Part shown: positions 1-6,169 of the stretch, one piece after another | How positions within the stretch are numbered: position 1 is the stretch's first letter | How the letters are laid out: every line of letters starts with the position of its first letter | Assembly: GCA_964585585.1 (NCBI GenBank) | Contig: CAZPEL010000001.1 | Span: 1 to 46,849 of the forward strand | DNA from: CAZNAQ01 sp964585585 | GTDB lineage: Bacteria > Patescibacteriota > Patescibacteriia > Patescibacteriales > JAGXOH01 | Direction: 5' to 3' | DNA: 46,849 nt | Made by a program: the position numbers and the translations under genes | Notes under the pieces: model-generated | Databases searched by the model: none | Told to the model about the DNA's origin: nothing | What the model saw: only the letters and a program-made list of their open reading frames with translations

Positions 1-1
1 C

Positions 2-253
2 AAGATAGTGCACCTGAATGACGAAGAGTACAAATTCTTTCTTAGGATCATCCTGGAGATGGCCTTTAATCTTTATACCATGAAAAAGACCCAAAGGATC
101 AAGAATTCCATAAGAAGGAATTCGAATTTAAAAGGAAGAGATTTTACGGCCCCGGAGTTTACCCACTTAGATGAGGCCACTATTTTTTATTTTCCGATAG
201 ATCTCTTCCGAATGTTGAATCGATCCAAGTTCGGCCACTTGTTGACCTCCTAA
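2..253 (+). CDS. C-terminal end of an unrecognised protein (5' truncated)
   Basis: An open frame runs from the window edge to a TAA at 251-253, with no in-frame stop upstream, so this is probably the last ~83 residues of a longer gene. A GTG at 8 could also serve as a start but no ribosome binding site can be seen. The visible peptide is rich in charged residues and phenylalanine (segments such as NDEEYKFFLRII and ATIFYFPIDLF) and has no motif I recognise. A strong terminator hairpin starts 9 bases after the stop, which supports this being the real 3' end of a plus-strand gene. Function unknown. Confidence 0.5.
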   Translation, partial: KIVHLNDEEYKFFLRIILEMAFNLYTMKKTQRIKNSIRRNSNLKGRDFTAPEFTHLDEATIFYFPIDLFRMLNRSKFGHLLTS

Positions 254-261
254 CCCTACCC

Positions 262-298
262 CCCCCTAAGGCCTTTGGCTTTAGGGGGATTGTTTTAA
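262..298 (+). terminator. Rho-independent terminator
   Basis: A 12-bp stem (CCCCCTAAGGCC with GGCTTTAGGGGG, one G-T pair) closes a TTT loop and is followed by ATTGTTTTA. It ends the gene that stops at 253 and insulates the promoter at 310. Confidence 0.85.
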
Positions 299-309
299 AC
301 TAAAACTTG

Positions 310-338
310 TTGTCCTCTTTTTTCTTTTCTCCTAAAAT
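310..338 (+). promoter_or_regulatory. Sigma70-type promoter for the glycosidase gene
   Basis: TTGTCC at 310-315, a 17-bp spacer and TAAAAT at 333-338 give a good -35/-10 pair. Transcription would start near 345, about 24 bases before the ATG at 369. Confidence 0.6.
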
Positions 339-368
339 TTAAAGTAAGTTTTTAAAGTCGACGATCTT

Positions 369-1499
369 ATGAAGACAGCTTGGCAGATCGCCCGAAAAAA
401 TTTAGAGGCCTGTTTCCGGGAAAGGGGAATAATGGCCAGTGTGGACCATTTCAGTGATTTTTGGGCCCGGGATTCTTTTTATGCTTGTTGGGGTCTTTTG
501 GAACTCGGAAGGTATGACAAGGTCAGGGAGAATTTACAATTATTTATTGACCATCAGAAAGAAAACGGGCACATACCCAGAAGAATAGATAGGTTTATCG
601 TGCCCTTGAAATATTTGGGTCTTAAAATAAAAAGAAAGAAACTAAAGCCCAGGTACACCGGGGTGTATATCTATCCGGCCCTGGATGCCAACATCCTTTT
701 TATCATTACTTTTTATAAATATCTCAAGGAGTCTGGAGATAAGGAATTTTTGCATCAAAATTTAAACCCCTTGTTAAGCGCTGTGGGCTGGCTGGAAAAG
801 TACGAAAAGAGCACCTTGCTGGACGAGGGGCTATTCGCCAATTGGGCCGATATCATAATCAAGAAGGGCAAGGTTCTTTATACCAATATTTTATATACCG
901 AAGCTCTGGACGATATTAGTAAGATGGGGAAGATGTTGGGCAGATCAAAATTCCAACAAAGGTTTGCCCAAAAAAGCGGAACCATTAAAGAGAAAATAAA
1001 TCAGGAATATTGGAACGGCCGGTATTATATCGATTGGATCTACAGAAAGAGGAAGTTTGATTATTTTTCTACCGATGGCAATGTCCTGGCTATGCTGTTT
1101 GATGTTTCCAGTTCGGAGCAAAATCAAAAGATAATAGATTATATAGAGAAATATGAATTGGCCAAGTTGCCAATGAAGACCAACCATCCTTCCTATCCGG
1201 TTTGGCGAGTGAAGTTGATCATGCGGGTGGTCGGAGCCCCGGGTTACCAGAATAATTCCACCAGTTGGCTGTGGCTGGGCTGTATTTACGCCGTGGCCCT
1301 GCATAAGAACGGTTACAAGCAGAAGGCCCAAGAGATATTGGAGCGGATCTCGGAAAAGATCAAGGAATACAAAAAGGTCTATGAGATCTACGGTCCGGAC
1401 GGCGTCCCTTACAAGGGCTGGTATTGGCGGAGTGCTTCTTCTTTTGCTTGGAGTTCCGGTTTGTATCTATGGATGTACAGAATCATCAAGGATAAATAA
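369..1499 (+). CDS. Six-hairpin glycosidase, amylo-alpha-1,6-glucosidase-like
   Basis: A 376-residue protein without a signal peptide, so probably cytoplasmic. The motif FWARDSF (residues 31-37) and the repeated Trp/Tyr/Gly-rich helices, ending in GWYWRSASSFAW near residue 350, are typical of (alpha/alpha)6-barrel glycosidases such as glycogen-debranching enzymes and their GH15/GH63 relatives. The length matches a single catalytic barrel; the extra N-terminal domain of full debranching enzymes is absent. The likely role is release of glucose from alpha-glucans or related oligosaccharides, but the substrate cannot be read from the sequence. The start ATG has no clear Shine-Dalgarno sequence and lies 24 bases after a predicted start of transcription. 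No glycogen genes lie nearby. Confidence 0.7.
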   Translation: MKTAWQIARKNLEACFRERGIMASVDHFSDFWARDSFYACWGLLELGRYDKVRENLQLFIDHQKENGHIPRRIDRFIVPLKYLGLKIKRKKLKPRYTGVYIYPALDANILFIITFYKYLKESGDKEFLHQNLNPLLSAVGWLEKYEKSTLLDEGLFANWADIIIKKGKVLYTNILYTEALDDISKMGKMLGRSKFQQRFAQKSGTIKEKINQEYWNGRYYIDWIYRKRKFDYFSTDGNVLAMLFDVSSSEQNQKIIDYIEKYELAKLPMKTNHPSYPVWRVKLIMRVVGAPGYQNNSTSWLWLGCIYAVALHKNGYKQKAQEILERISEKIKEYKKVYEIYGPDGVPYKGWYWRSASSFAWSSGLYLWMYRIIKDK

Positions 1500-1514
1500 A
1501 AATTTGGGATAAAA

Positions 1515-1522
1515 GCTCTTTA
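1515..1522 (+). promoter_or_regulatory. boxA-like element in a leader
   Basis: GCTCTTTA, followed by AACC, matches the core of the NusB/NusE boxA antitermination site. It sits 22 bases before the ATG at 1545. Near-identical elements occur in front of the genes starting at 16580 (+) and 18430 (-). Confidence 0.35.
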
Positions 1523-1544
1523 AACCAAAAAAAGGAGGGAGAAA

Positions 1545-1919
1545 ATGAGATTTACCGGAGAGGAAGAGTATTTTTTAAGAGGTGAAGTACACAGGATTGA
1601 TGAGGATAAGGCAGTTATTCCAATAACAAGGAAAAGTATCAGACTGAAAAGCGAATATGAGAAAGAGGGGTATAATCTGGTCTGCCAGGTTGAGGATCTT
1701 GATACCTTGATAGACTTAGTGGAAAAGGAGAAAAAACAGAATTGCCCCTTTATCGGATCTTGTATTCAGCTTGCTTGTAGAAAAGATTGGGAGAATTTTA
1801 TTTGTTCCGATGATTGCCCCTATAAGCACAACGGAGAAATTACCCGCCCTTTAGTCAGTCTGCAAAAACCGGAGATGAATGATGCTTACAATTATGCCCT
1901 GGATCCGGAATCGGACTGA
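1545..1919 (+). CDS. Cysteine-rich small protein of unknown function
   Basis: A 124-residue protein preceded by one of the strongest ribosome binding sites in the window (AAAGGAGGGAG, 6 bases before ATG). The first half resembles a small beta-rich domain. The second half carries five cysteines in the order C67-x5-C73-x4-C78-x8-C87-x3-C91, with aromatic residues between them, which suggests zinc binding or an iron-sulfur site; a sixth cysteine lies at about residue 47. There is no signal peptide or membrane segment. I do not recognise the family. A boxA-like element lies just upstream and a strong terminator just downstream, so it may be its own unit or be read through from the glycosidase. 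Confidence 0.75.
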   Translation: MRFTGEEEYFLRGEVHRIDEDKAVIPITRKSIRLKSEYEKEGYNLVCQVEDLDTLIDLVEKEKKQNCPFIGSCIQLACRKDWENFICSDDCPYKHNGEITRPLVSLQKPEMNDAYNYALDPESD

Positions 1920-1930
1920 TCTTAAATTTT

Positions 1931-1960
1931 AAAAGCGCGTCCCAGCCGGCGCGCTTTTTA
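1931..1960 (+). terminator. Rho-independent terminator
   Basis: AAAAGCGCG (1931-1939) pairs with CGCGCTTTT (1950-1958) and is followed by T residues. It ends the Cys-rich gene. Confidence 0.85.
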
Positions 1961-1963
1961 ATA

Positions 1964-1991
1964 TTGAGAAACCGGGAAAGTGTGATATAAT
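1964..1991 (+). promoter_or_regulatory. Promoter of the macrodomain operon
   Basis: TTGAGA at 1964-1969, a 16-bp spacer and a perfect TATAAT at 1986-1991, with an extended -10 (TGA before the hexamer). It drives the gene starting at 2019 and the genes behind it. Confidence 0.75.
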
Positions 1992-2018
1992 TTTTAATAG
2001 AATTGTTTAAAATATTTT

Positions 2019-2267
2019 ATGAATTTTTTGATTTGGGGAAAAATTTATTTGTCCGGGGCGGTCATCTTGGCCGGAGCCATTGTTGTAAACGCGATAGCTT
2101 ATTATTTCAGTATCCCCACTTGGTATGACCTATTTCAGTTAGTGCCTCAAAAAGGTTTGGCCGAGGCCCTGGGAGGTTTGAGTCCGGGTTCGGTTCTGTT
2201 TTTATTTCTAGTTTATCCCTTTTTGTTGGGCTTATTGGCTTATTTCTGTTTTAAATTTATTTTATGA
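2019..2267 (+). CDS. Small two-helix membrane protein
   Basis: An 82-residue hydrophobic protein with two predicted membrane helices (about residues 8-30 and 58-81) joined by a short loop containing IPTWYDLFQLVPQKG. No family is recognised. It is the first gene of an operon: its TGA overlaps the ATG of the macrodomain gene by four bases, which couples their translation. No Shine-Dalgarno sequence is visible and the predicted 5' leader is only about 20 bases. Similar small membrane proteins often accompany enzymes in this type of genome, but no function can be assigned. Confidence 0.65.
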   Translation: MNFLIWGKIYLSGAVILAGAIVVNAIAYYFSIPTWYDLFQLVPQKGLAEALGGLSPGSVLFLFLVYPFLLGLLAYFCFKFIL

Positions 2268-2776
2268 GCAAGATATTTTTATATCAGGGCGATATCACCC
2301 AAGTAAAAGCGGACGCGGTGGTTAATGCCGCCAACAGATCCCTTTTGGGCGGAGGCGGAGTTGACGGAGCTATTCATCGAGCCGCCGGCCCCGAGTTGAA
2401 AGAAGAATGCAGGAAATTGGGCGGTTGCCGGACCGGAGAGGCCAAAATAACCCAGGGTTATGACTTGCCCGCTTCTTATGTTATCCATACCGTGGGGCCG
2501 GTTTACGGCCGGGAGGACGGTCGGGAAGAAGAGTTATTGGCTTCCTGTTACAAGGAAAGCTTGAAATTGGCCGAAAGATACGGACTGAAAAGTATTGCTT
2601 TCCCCGGCCTGTCAACCGGAGCTTTTGCTTATCCCAAAAGAAAAGCTTTTCGAGTGGCCGTAAGGACGATCAAGGATTTTTTGGACCGGGAGGCCTCCGC
2701 TGTGGAAAAAGTGATCTTGGTTGCTTTTACCGCTGAAGATATAGCCATATATAAAGAGATCCTGGAAAATGAGTAA
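2264..2776 (+). CDS. Macrodomain ADP-ribosyl hydrolase (MacroD/YmdB type)
   Basis: A 170-residue single-domain macro protein. It has every hallmark of the MacroD/YmdB branch: GDI at 9-11, NAAN at 21-24, the glycine loop GGGGVDGAIH at 29-38, and the second loop FPGLSTGAFAYP at 113-124, which grips the distal ribose and phosphates. Family members remove ADP-ribose from acidic residues or hydrolyse O-acetyl-ADP-ribose. It starts inside the stop of the preceding membrane-protein gene and its own end overlaps the next gene (nucleotidyltransferase-like) by 8 bases, so all three are co-translated. No DarT-type ADP-ribosyltransferase is adjacent, so this is not an evident DarTG toxin-antitoxin pair. 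Confidence 0.92.
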   Translation: MSKIFLYQGDITQVKADAVVNAANRSLLGGGGVDGAIHRAAGPELKEECRKLGGCRTGEAKITQGYDLPASYVIHTVGPVYGREDGREEELLASCYKESLKLAERYGLKSIAFPGLSTGAFAYPKRKAFRVAVRTIKDFLDREASAVEKVILVAFTAEDIAIYKEILENE

Positions 2777-3179
2777 CAAAATAAGAAAACTTTTGGAAAA
2801 ATTCAATAAGCTGGATCTGCCGCGGGACCAGTATGTTATTTTTGGCAGCGGACCCTTGGCCATTAGAGGGATAAGAGAGGGGAGGGATCTGGATGTTATT
2901 GTCTATGATGAATTGTTTGCCGAATTGAAAAAGAGATATCGCCACGAGAGTGAATATAAGGACAAGATAGTTTTAGAAGGCGGGGACATAGAAATATTTC
3001 CAGCCCGAAAATCCTATGTGGACAAAGCGGAGGAGGCCATAGAAAAAGCTGATGCGATCGAGGGGTATCGGTTCATGAATTTGAAGGATCTGATCCGATG
3101 GAAGAACAAATTGAGCCGCCCCAAGGATCATCGGGATATAGAGATGATCAAAGATTATTTAAAAAAATATAATTTTTAA
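2769..3179 (+). CDS. Nucleotidyltransferase-fold protein (MNT/KNT-like)
   Basis: A 136-residue protein with the signature of the polymerase-beta-like nucleotidyltransferase fold: GSG at 26-28, then RDLDVIV at 39-45, supplying the two metal-binding aspartates D40 and D42, and a possible third carboxylate at D73 (GGDIEIF). A helical tail follows. It is about the size of minimal nucleotidyltransferases found in toxin-antitoxin and antibiotic-modifying families, but the partner HEPN gene of an MNT-HEPN pair is absent. The start overlaps the end of the macrodomain gene by 8 bases, which suggests a linked role, perhaps one enzyme adding and another removing a nucleotide-derived group; that is inference. 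Confidence 0.7.
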   Translation: MSNKIRKLLEKFNKLDLPRDQYVIFGSGPLAIRGIREGRDLDVIVYDELFAELKKRYRHESEYKDKIVLEGGDIEIFPARKSYVDKAEEAIEKADAIEGYRFMNLKDLIRWKNKLSRPKDHRDIEMIKDYLKKYNF

Positions 3180-3189
3180 TTTTAAAGTT

Positions 3190-4356
3190 ATGAAAAAAGG
3201 CAAAAGATCATTGGTTCTTTTGGTAATGATCACCCTGTTCGCTTTTTTGGCTTTTCCGGTCAGCGCCGCTGATTTCCGGATCGGAGATAGCCAGAGCGGG
3301 AATGTAACCGTAAGTGAAGGGGAGGAGCTGAGCAATTTGTATGTAGCCGGCAATATGATCTCGATCAACGGATCGGTGAACGACGATCTGGTCGGGGCCG
3401 GTAATACAGTGCTTGTCAAAAAAAATATTCAGGACGATCTCTGGATCGGCGGCGGAACTGTTACCGTCCAGGGCGATGTGGGCGGAAGTATCAGAGCGGC
3501 TGGAGGCAATGTGGTGGTCGATGGTAAAGTAGCCCGGGATATTTTGGTGGCCGCAGGGAATATAACCCTAAGCGATTCTGCCAGTGTTGACGGTGATGTT
3601 TGGGTAGCCGGAGGAGTGGTCCAGATAGATTCTGATGTCCGGGGCGACCTGAAAGTGGCCGGCGGGCAAGTGGTTTTGAACGGGCCGGTGTCCGGAGAAG
3701 TTCAGGTTCGGGCCGATGAAAATCTTCGATTAACCGATCGGGCCCGGATCGGCGGCGATTTACGTTATAAATCGCCTCAAGAGGCCGATATAGCGGAAGG
3801 AGCTACTATTGAAGGCGAGGTTGACTTCCAGAAAAAAGAGGTCGCCAGAACTATGTTACCCGGTTTCTTAAGCGGGTTTGATGATTTCTTTAGTTGGGGT
3901 AATTTAATGAAGATGTTGATGATGATAGTGGTTGGATTGATCTTGGTTTATTTATTCAAAAAATCTACCCGCACCTTCTTGAAGGAGGGGACCGGACACT
4001 ATTGGAAGAATTTGGGCCTGGGTTTGGCCGCCCTGATCCTGGTTCCGATAGTTTTTTTACTGTTGATATTCACTGTTATCGGTAGTTGGTTGGCGGTCTT
4101 GTTACTGTTGGCGCATATTTTTGTTTTCTTACTTTCCCTGGTAGTCGCTGCCATTATTTTGGGCAGTTGGCTGTTGCGGAAGATAGGTAAAAAGGATAAT
4201 TATCCCTTGGACTGGAAGGTGGTGGTTGTAGGGGTGGTACTCATGAGTTTGATCTCGGCCTTGCCTGTTGTGGGATGGTTGGCTTGTTTCTTGTTGATAT
4301 TGCTTGCCCTGGGTTCCATTTATAGTGCCACTTTTAAAAGTTTTTGGTTGAAGTAA
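3190..4356 (+). CDS. Secreted beta-helix (bactofilin-like) protein with C-terminal membrane domain
   Basis: A 388-residue protein. Residues 1-27 form a signal peptide (basic start, hydrophobic core, PVSAA cleavage site). Residues ~30-215 are short repeats of about 18-20 residues such as VAGNMISINGSVNDDL and VAGGVVQIDSDVRGDL, the pattern of a right-handed beta-helix as in polymer-forming bactofilins. Residues ~240-388 hold four to five membrane helices. The expected topology is an extracytoplasmic filament-like domain fixed to the membrane. It is the last gene of the operon that starts at 2019, 10 bases after the nucleotidyltransferase-like gene, and is followed by a strong terminator. A structural role in the envelope is likely; polymerisation is not proven by sequence. 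Confidence 0.78.
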   Translation: MKKGKRSLVLLVMITLFAFLAFPVSAADFRIGDSQSGNVTVSEGEELSNLYVAGNMISINGSVNDDLVGAGNTVLVKKNIQDDLWIGGGTVTVQGDVGGSIRAAGGNVVVDGKVARDILVAAGNITLSDSASVDGDVWVAGGVVQIDSDVRGDLKVAGGQVVLNGPVSGEVQVRADENLRLTDRARIGGDLRYKSPQEADIAEGATIEGEVDFQKKEVARTMLPGFLSGFDDFFSWGNLMKMLMMIVVGLILVYLFKKSTRTFLKEGTGHYWKNLGLGLAALILVPIVFLLLIFTVIGSWLAVLLLLAHIFVFLLSLVVAAIILGSWLLRKIGKKDNYPLDWKVVVVGVVLMSLISALPVVGWLACFLLILLALGSIYSATFKSFWLK

Positions 4357-4374
4357 AAGAATTTTTTCTTTTTT

Positions 4375-4406
4375 AAAACCGCCGGTCTTCGGATCGGCGG
4401 TTTTTT
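4375..4406 (+). terminator. Rho-independent terminator with UUCG tetraloop
   Basis: A 13-bp stem (AAAACCGCCGGTC with GATCGGCGGTTTT, one G-T pair) closes a TTCG loop with a C-G closing pair, followed by six T. It ends the operon that starts at 2019. Confidence 0.92.
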
Positions 4407-4473
4407 ATTGAGAGGAAAATGAACACTTCCTCCGTCTTAATTAATAGGGTATTTAATTATTAAGATCAAAGCT

Positions 4474-5001
4474 ATGAACAATAAAGGAGTAAAAATCTTT
4501 TCTTATGCTTTATATCTGCTGGCGGGCATGGCCGTGGTGGTCACTTTAACGGTTCTTTTTATGTCACAGTATCAAGTGGAGGCCCAAATGGGCCAAGATC
4601 AAATGGAGGGGGTTAGTCGGGATAGATTTATGCAGGTTCAGGGAAGCCGATTTGACATGATGGTCAACAACGGCATGAATCCGGGAGAGTTAATGGGCCG
4701 GGGCAGTATGAGCCGGCAGGATTTTATAAATCTGCAAGGGGATCTATATGGGGTAATGGAGGAATATGATATACATCCGGCCACTATCATGGGCGGCTGT
4801 CCGGTTCTAATGGGGGGAATGATGCTTTCTCCGTGGTGCACCTCCTCCCAGATGGAGTCGAGCTCTCTCGAGAGGGAAATGGGAGAACAAAGCGCCACCA
4901 GCTCCAGCCAAGAGGAAGTGGAAACCAGGTTAAGACAGCAAGAGCAATTGCGGGAGATGATAGAACAAAACATAATGGAAGCGGAACAAGCCAATAAGTA
5001 G
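4474..5001 (+). CDS. Methionine-rich exported protein
   Basis: A 175-residue protein with an N-terminal membrane segment (about residues 9-30) that is either a signal anchor or an uncleaved signal peptide. The exported part is unusually rich in methionine (20 of 175 residues overall), with clusters such as MGGCPVLMGGMML, two cysteines (in GGCP and SPWC) and a Glu/Gln-rich C-terminal helix. Met- and Cys-rich exported segments often bind copper or other soft metals, but no established family is recognised. It stands between two terminators (4375 and 5030) and so forms its own unit; no strong promoter is obvious, only AT-rich sequence with TAAGAT near 4461. Confidence 0.7.
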   Translation: MNNKGVKIFSYALYLLAGMAVVVTLTVLFMSQYQVEAQMGQDQMEGVSRDRFMQVQGSRFDMMVNNGMNPGELMGRGSMSRQDFINLQGDLYGVMEEYDIHPATIMGGCPVLMGGMMLSPWCTSSQMESSSLEREMGEQSATSSSQEEVETRLRQQEQLREMIEQNIMEAEQANK

Positions 5002-5029
5002 CAGGGTTTTAAAGCGGAAGAGGGTTAAA

Positions 5030-5056
5030 AAAAGCCGCTGTTTGGAAGCGGCTTTT
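5030..5056 (+). terminator. Rho-independent terminator between convergent genes
   Basis: AAAAGCCGCT (5030-5039) pairs with AGCGGCTTTT (5047-5056) over a 7-base loop. The A-tract and T-tract on the two sides let it act in both directions, ending the Met-rich gene (+) and the small gene at 5086-5247 (-). Confidence 0.85.
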
Positions 5057-5085
5057 GTATTTAAAACAATTAAACAATCAAAAAA

Positions 5086-5247
5086 TCATTGTTCGGATCC
5101 ATTATTATTGTTTTTTGCTTGCGGATCATCTTTTTGATCTTCTTTCATAACCTTAACTATATTTTCCTTAACTTTTCTTTTACGGTGCCTGGGTAGGAGG
5201 GATCTGTTTTGCCCTACTTTTTTTAATGTTTTTAGAAAATTCAGCAT
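5086..5247 (-). CDS. 53-aa basic protein behind the ECF sigma factor
   Basis: A short frame of 53 codons begins 8 bases after the stop of the sigma-factor gene on the same strand. It starts MLNFLKTLKKVGQ, continues through a very basic stretch (PRHRKRKVKENIVK) and ends in an acidic and Asn-rich tail (DDPQAKNNNNGSEQ). It has no transmembrane segment, so it is not a classical membrane anti-sigma factor. The intact frame, tight spacing and the terminator right behind it argue for a real gene. It could be a soluble regulator of the sigma factor or a nucleic-acid-binding protein; neither can be shown here. Confidence 0.5.
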   Translation of the reverse strand: MLNFLKTLKKVGQNRSLLPRHRKRKVKENIVKVMKEDQKDDPQAKNNNNGSEQ

Positions 5248-5255
5248 TTTTTGTT

Positions 5256-5789
5256 TTACTGCTTATTCCTTATTTTTTTGATCCTCCTTTTGGCCCGGTC
5301 TATAGTGGCTGATACATTCTTGGGCGTGGTATTAAGGACTTTAGCTATTTCCTTGGGAGGCATTTCTTCCAGGTATCTAAAAATTATAACATCTTGGTAC
5401 TTATTCGGCAATAAGGAAATGGTTTGGTATACATCCTTGATGTCTTCTTGGGTTTCGTTTATTGTTTCTTGATCCACTGACAGGTGTTTTAGGTTCTGTT
5501 TTTTTTGCCAGGCCTCTTCCAGGGGCTCTTCTCTTTTGTTCTTGGTGGCCCGTTTTCTGTAATGGTCTATAAGCAGATTTCGAGAAACCCGAAATAGAAA
5601 AGACCTGATGTCTTGTATTTCTTTATCTCGGAGTAAGTATTTCCAAACTTTTATAAAGGTCTCCTGAAGGATGTCCTCCGCCTGCTCCGGCGACCGAATT
5701 CGCAATAAACAATAACGATAAATTTGATCGGCGTATTGATCGTACGCGGCGCATAAGTAGTTTTGTTTTTGTTCGATATTGTTCTTCAT
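5256..5789 (-). CDS. ECF-type RNA polymerase sigma factor
   Basis: A 177-residue sigma factor. Region 2 is clear (YRYCLLRIRSPEQAEDILQE, then TFIKVW), followed by RSFLFRVSRNLLIDHYRK, and region 4 at the C-terminus (SLLPNKYQDVIIFRYLEEM then PKEIAKVLN and a helix-turn-helix ending in RAKRRIKKI). There is no region 1.1, 3 or a C-terminal extension, as in ECF sigmas. The ATG at 5789 is chosen over the upstream ATG at 5816 because GTGGGGAT lies 7-12 bases ahead of it. A 53-aa gene follows directly. No anti-sigma factor with a zinc-binding or membrane domain is adjacent, so what controls it is unknown. Confidence 0.9.
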   Translation of the reverse strand: MKNNIEQKQNYLCAAYDQYADQIYRYCLLRIRSPEQAEDILQETFIKVWKYLLRDKEIQDIRSFLFRVSRNLLIDHYRKRATKNKREEPLEEAWQKKQNLKHLSVDQETINETQEDIKDVYQTISLLPNKYQDVIIFRYLEEMPPKEIAKVLNTTPKNVSATIDRAKRRIKKIRNKQ

Positions 5790-6169
5790 AGGATCCCCAC
5801 TTAAGTGCGTAGTCACCGATATTTTTTAAAATTATTATTGTTTTTTGGCCTCCAGCTTTATGAATAACTTGAGTTTTTCCCAAGGTTTGAAAATAAAGTT
5901 TTGGAGTGGGGATTGGGTTGTGAAACAGCTTTGGCTAAGATTGGTTTTATTTGGTCTTGACCTTTATTATTTGGCTAATTTTAAGTATTTTTGGGTCCGA
6001 CTTGACAAGCTTGGGGTTTGGGGGTACACTCGGTTTCAACTTTGTTCCTGCGGGTCGATCTCCAGGTGTTTTTTAAATCCTTGTCAGGGTGGTAAGCAAA
6101 GCTTTATTATGACTTCGATCCTCTTGTGATCGGATTAAACAGTAACATATAATCCATAAAAATGCAACT
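5790..6169. other. 380-bp intergenic region between divergent genes
   Basis: The region separates the sigma factor (-) from the gene at 6170 (+). A plus-strand frame of 94 codons inside it has low-complexity, T-driven composition and no ribosome binding site, and I do not accept it as a gene. Two plus-strand promoter candidates are present (6002-6030 and 6124-6153). No RNA gene or repeat is visible. Confidence 0.5.
6002..6030 (+). promoter_or_regulatory. Sigma70-type promoter upstream of the 431-aa gene
   Basis: A perfect TTGACA at 6002-6007, a 17-bp spacer and TACACT at 6025-6030. It would give a leader of about 130 bases before the ATG at 6170. A second candidate, TTGTGA (6124-6129), 18-bp spacer and TATAAT (6148-6153), would give an almost leaderless transcript. 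Confidence 0.55.

Noticed and set aside
2264..2776. DarTG toxin-antitoxin system
   Set aside because: The macrodomain gene has no neighbouring ADP-ribosyltransferase, and the neighbour has a nucleotidyltransferase fold.
5845..6129. 94-codon plus-strand frame in the gap before the 431-aa gene
   Set aside because: No ribosome binding site, composition driven by T-rich DNA, contains a strong promoter (6002-6030), and no recognisable domain.
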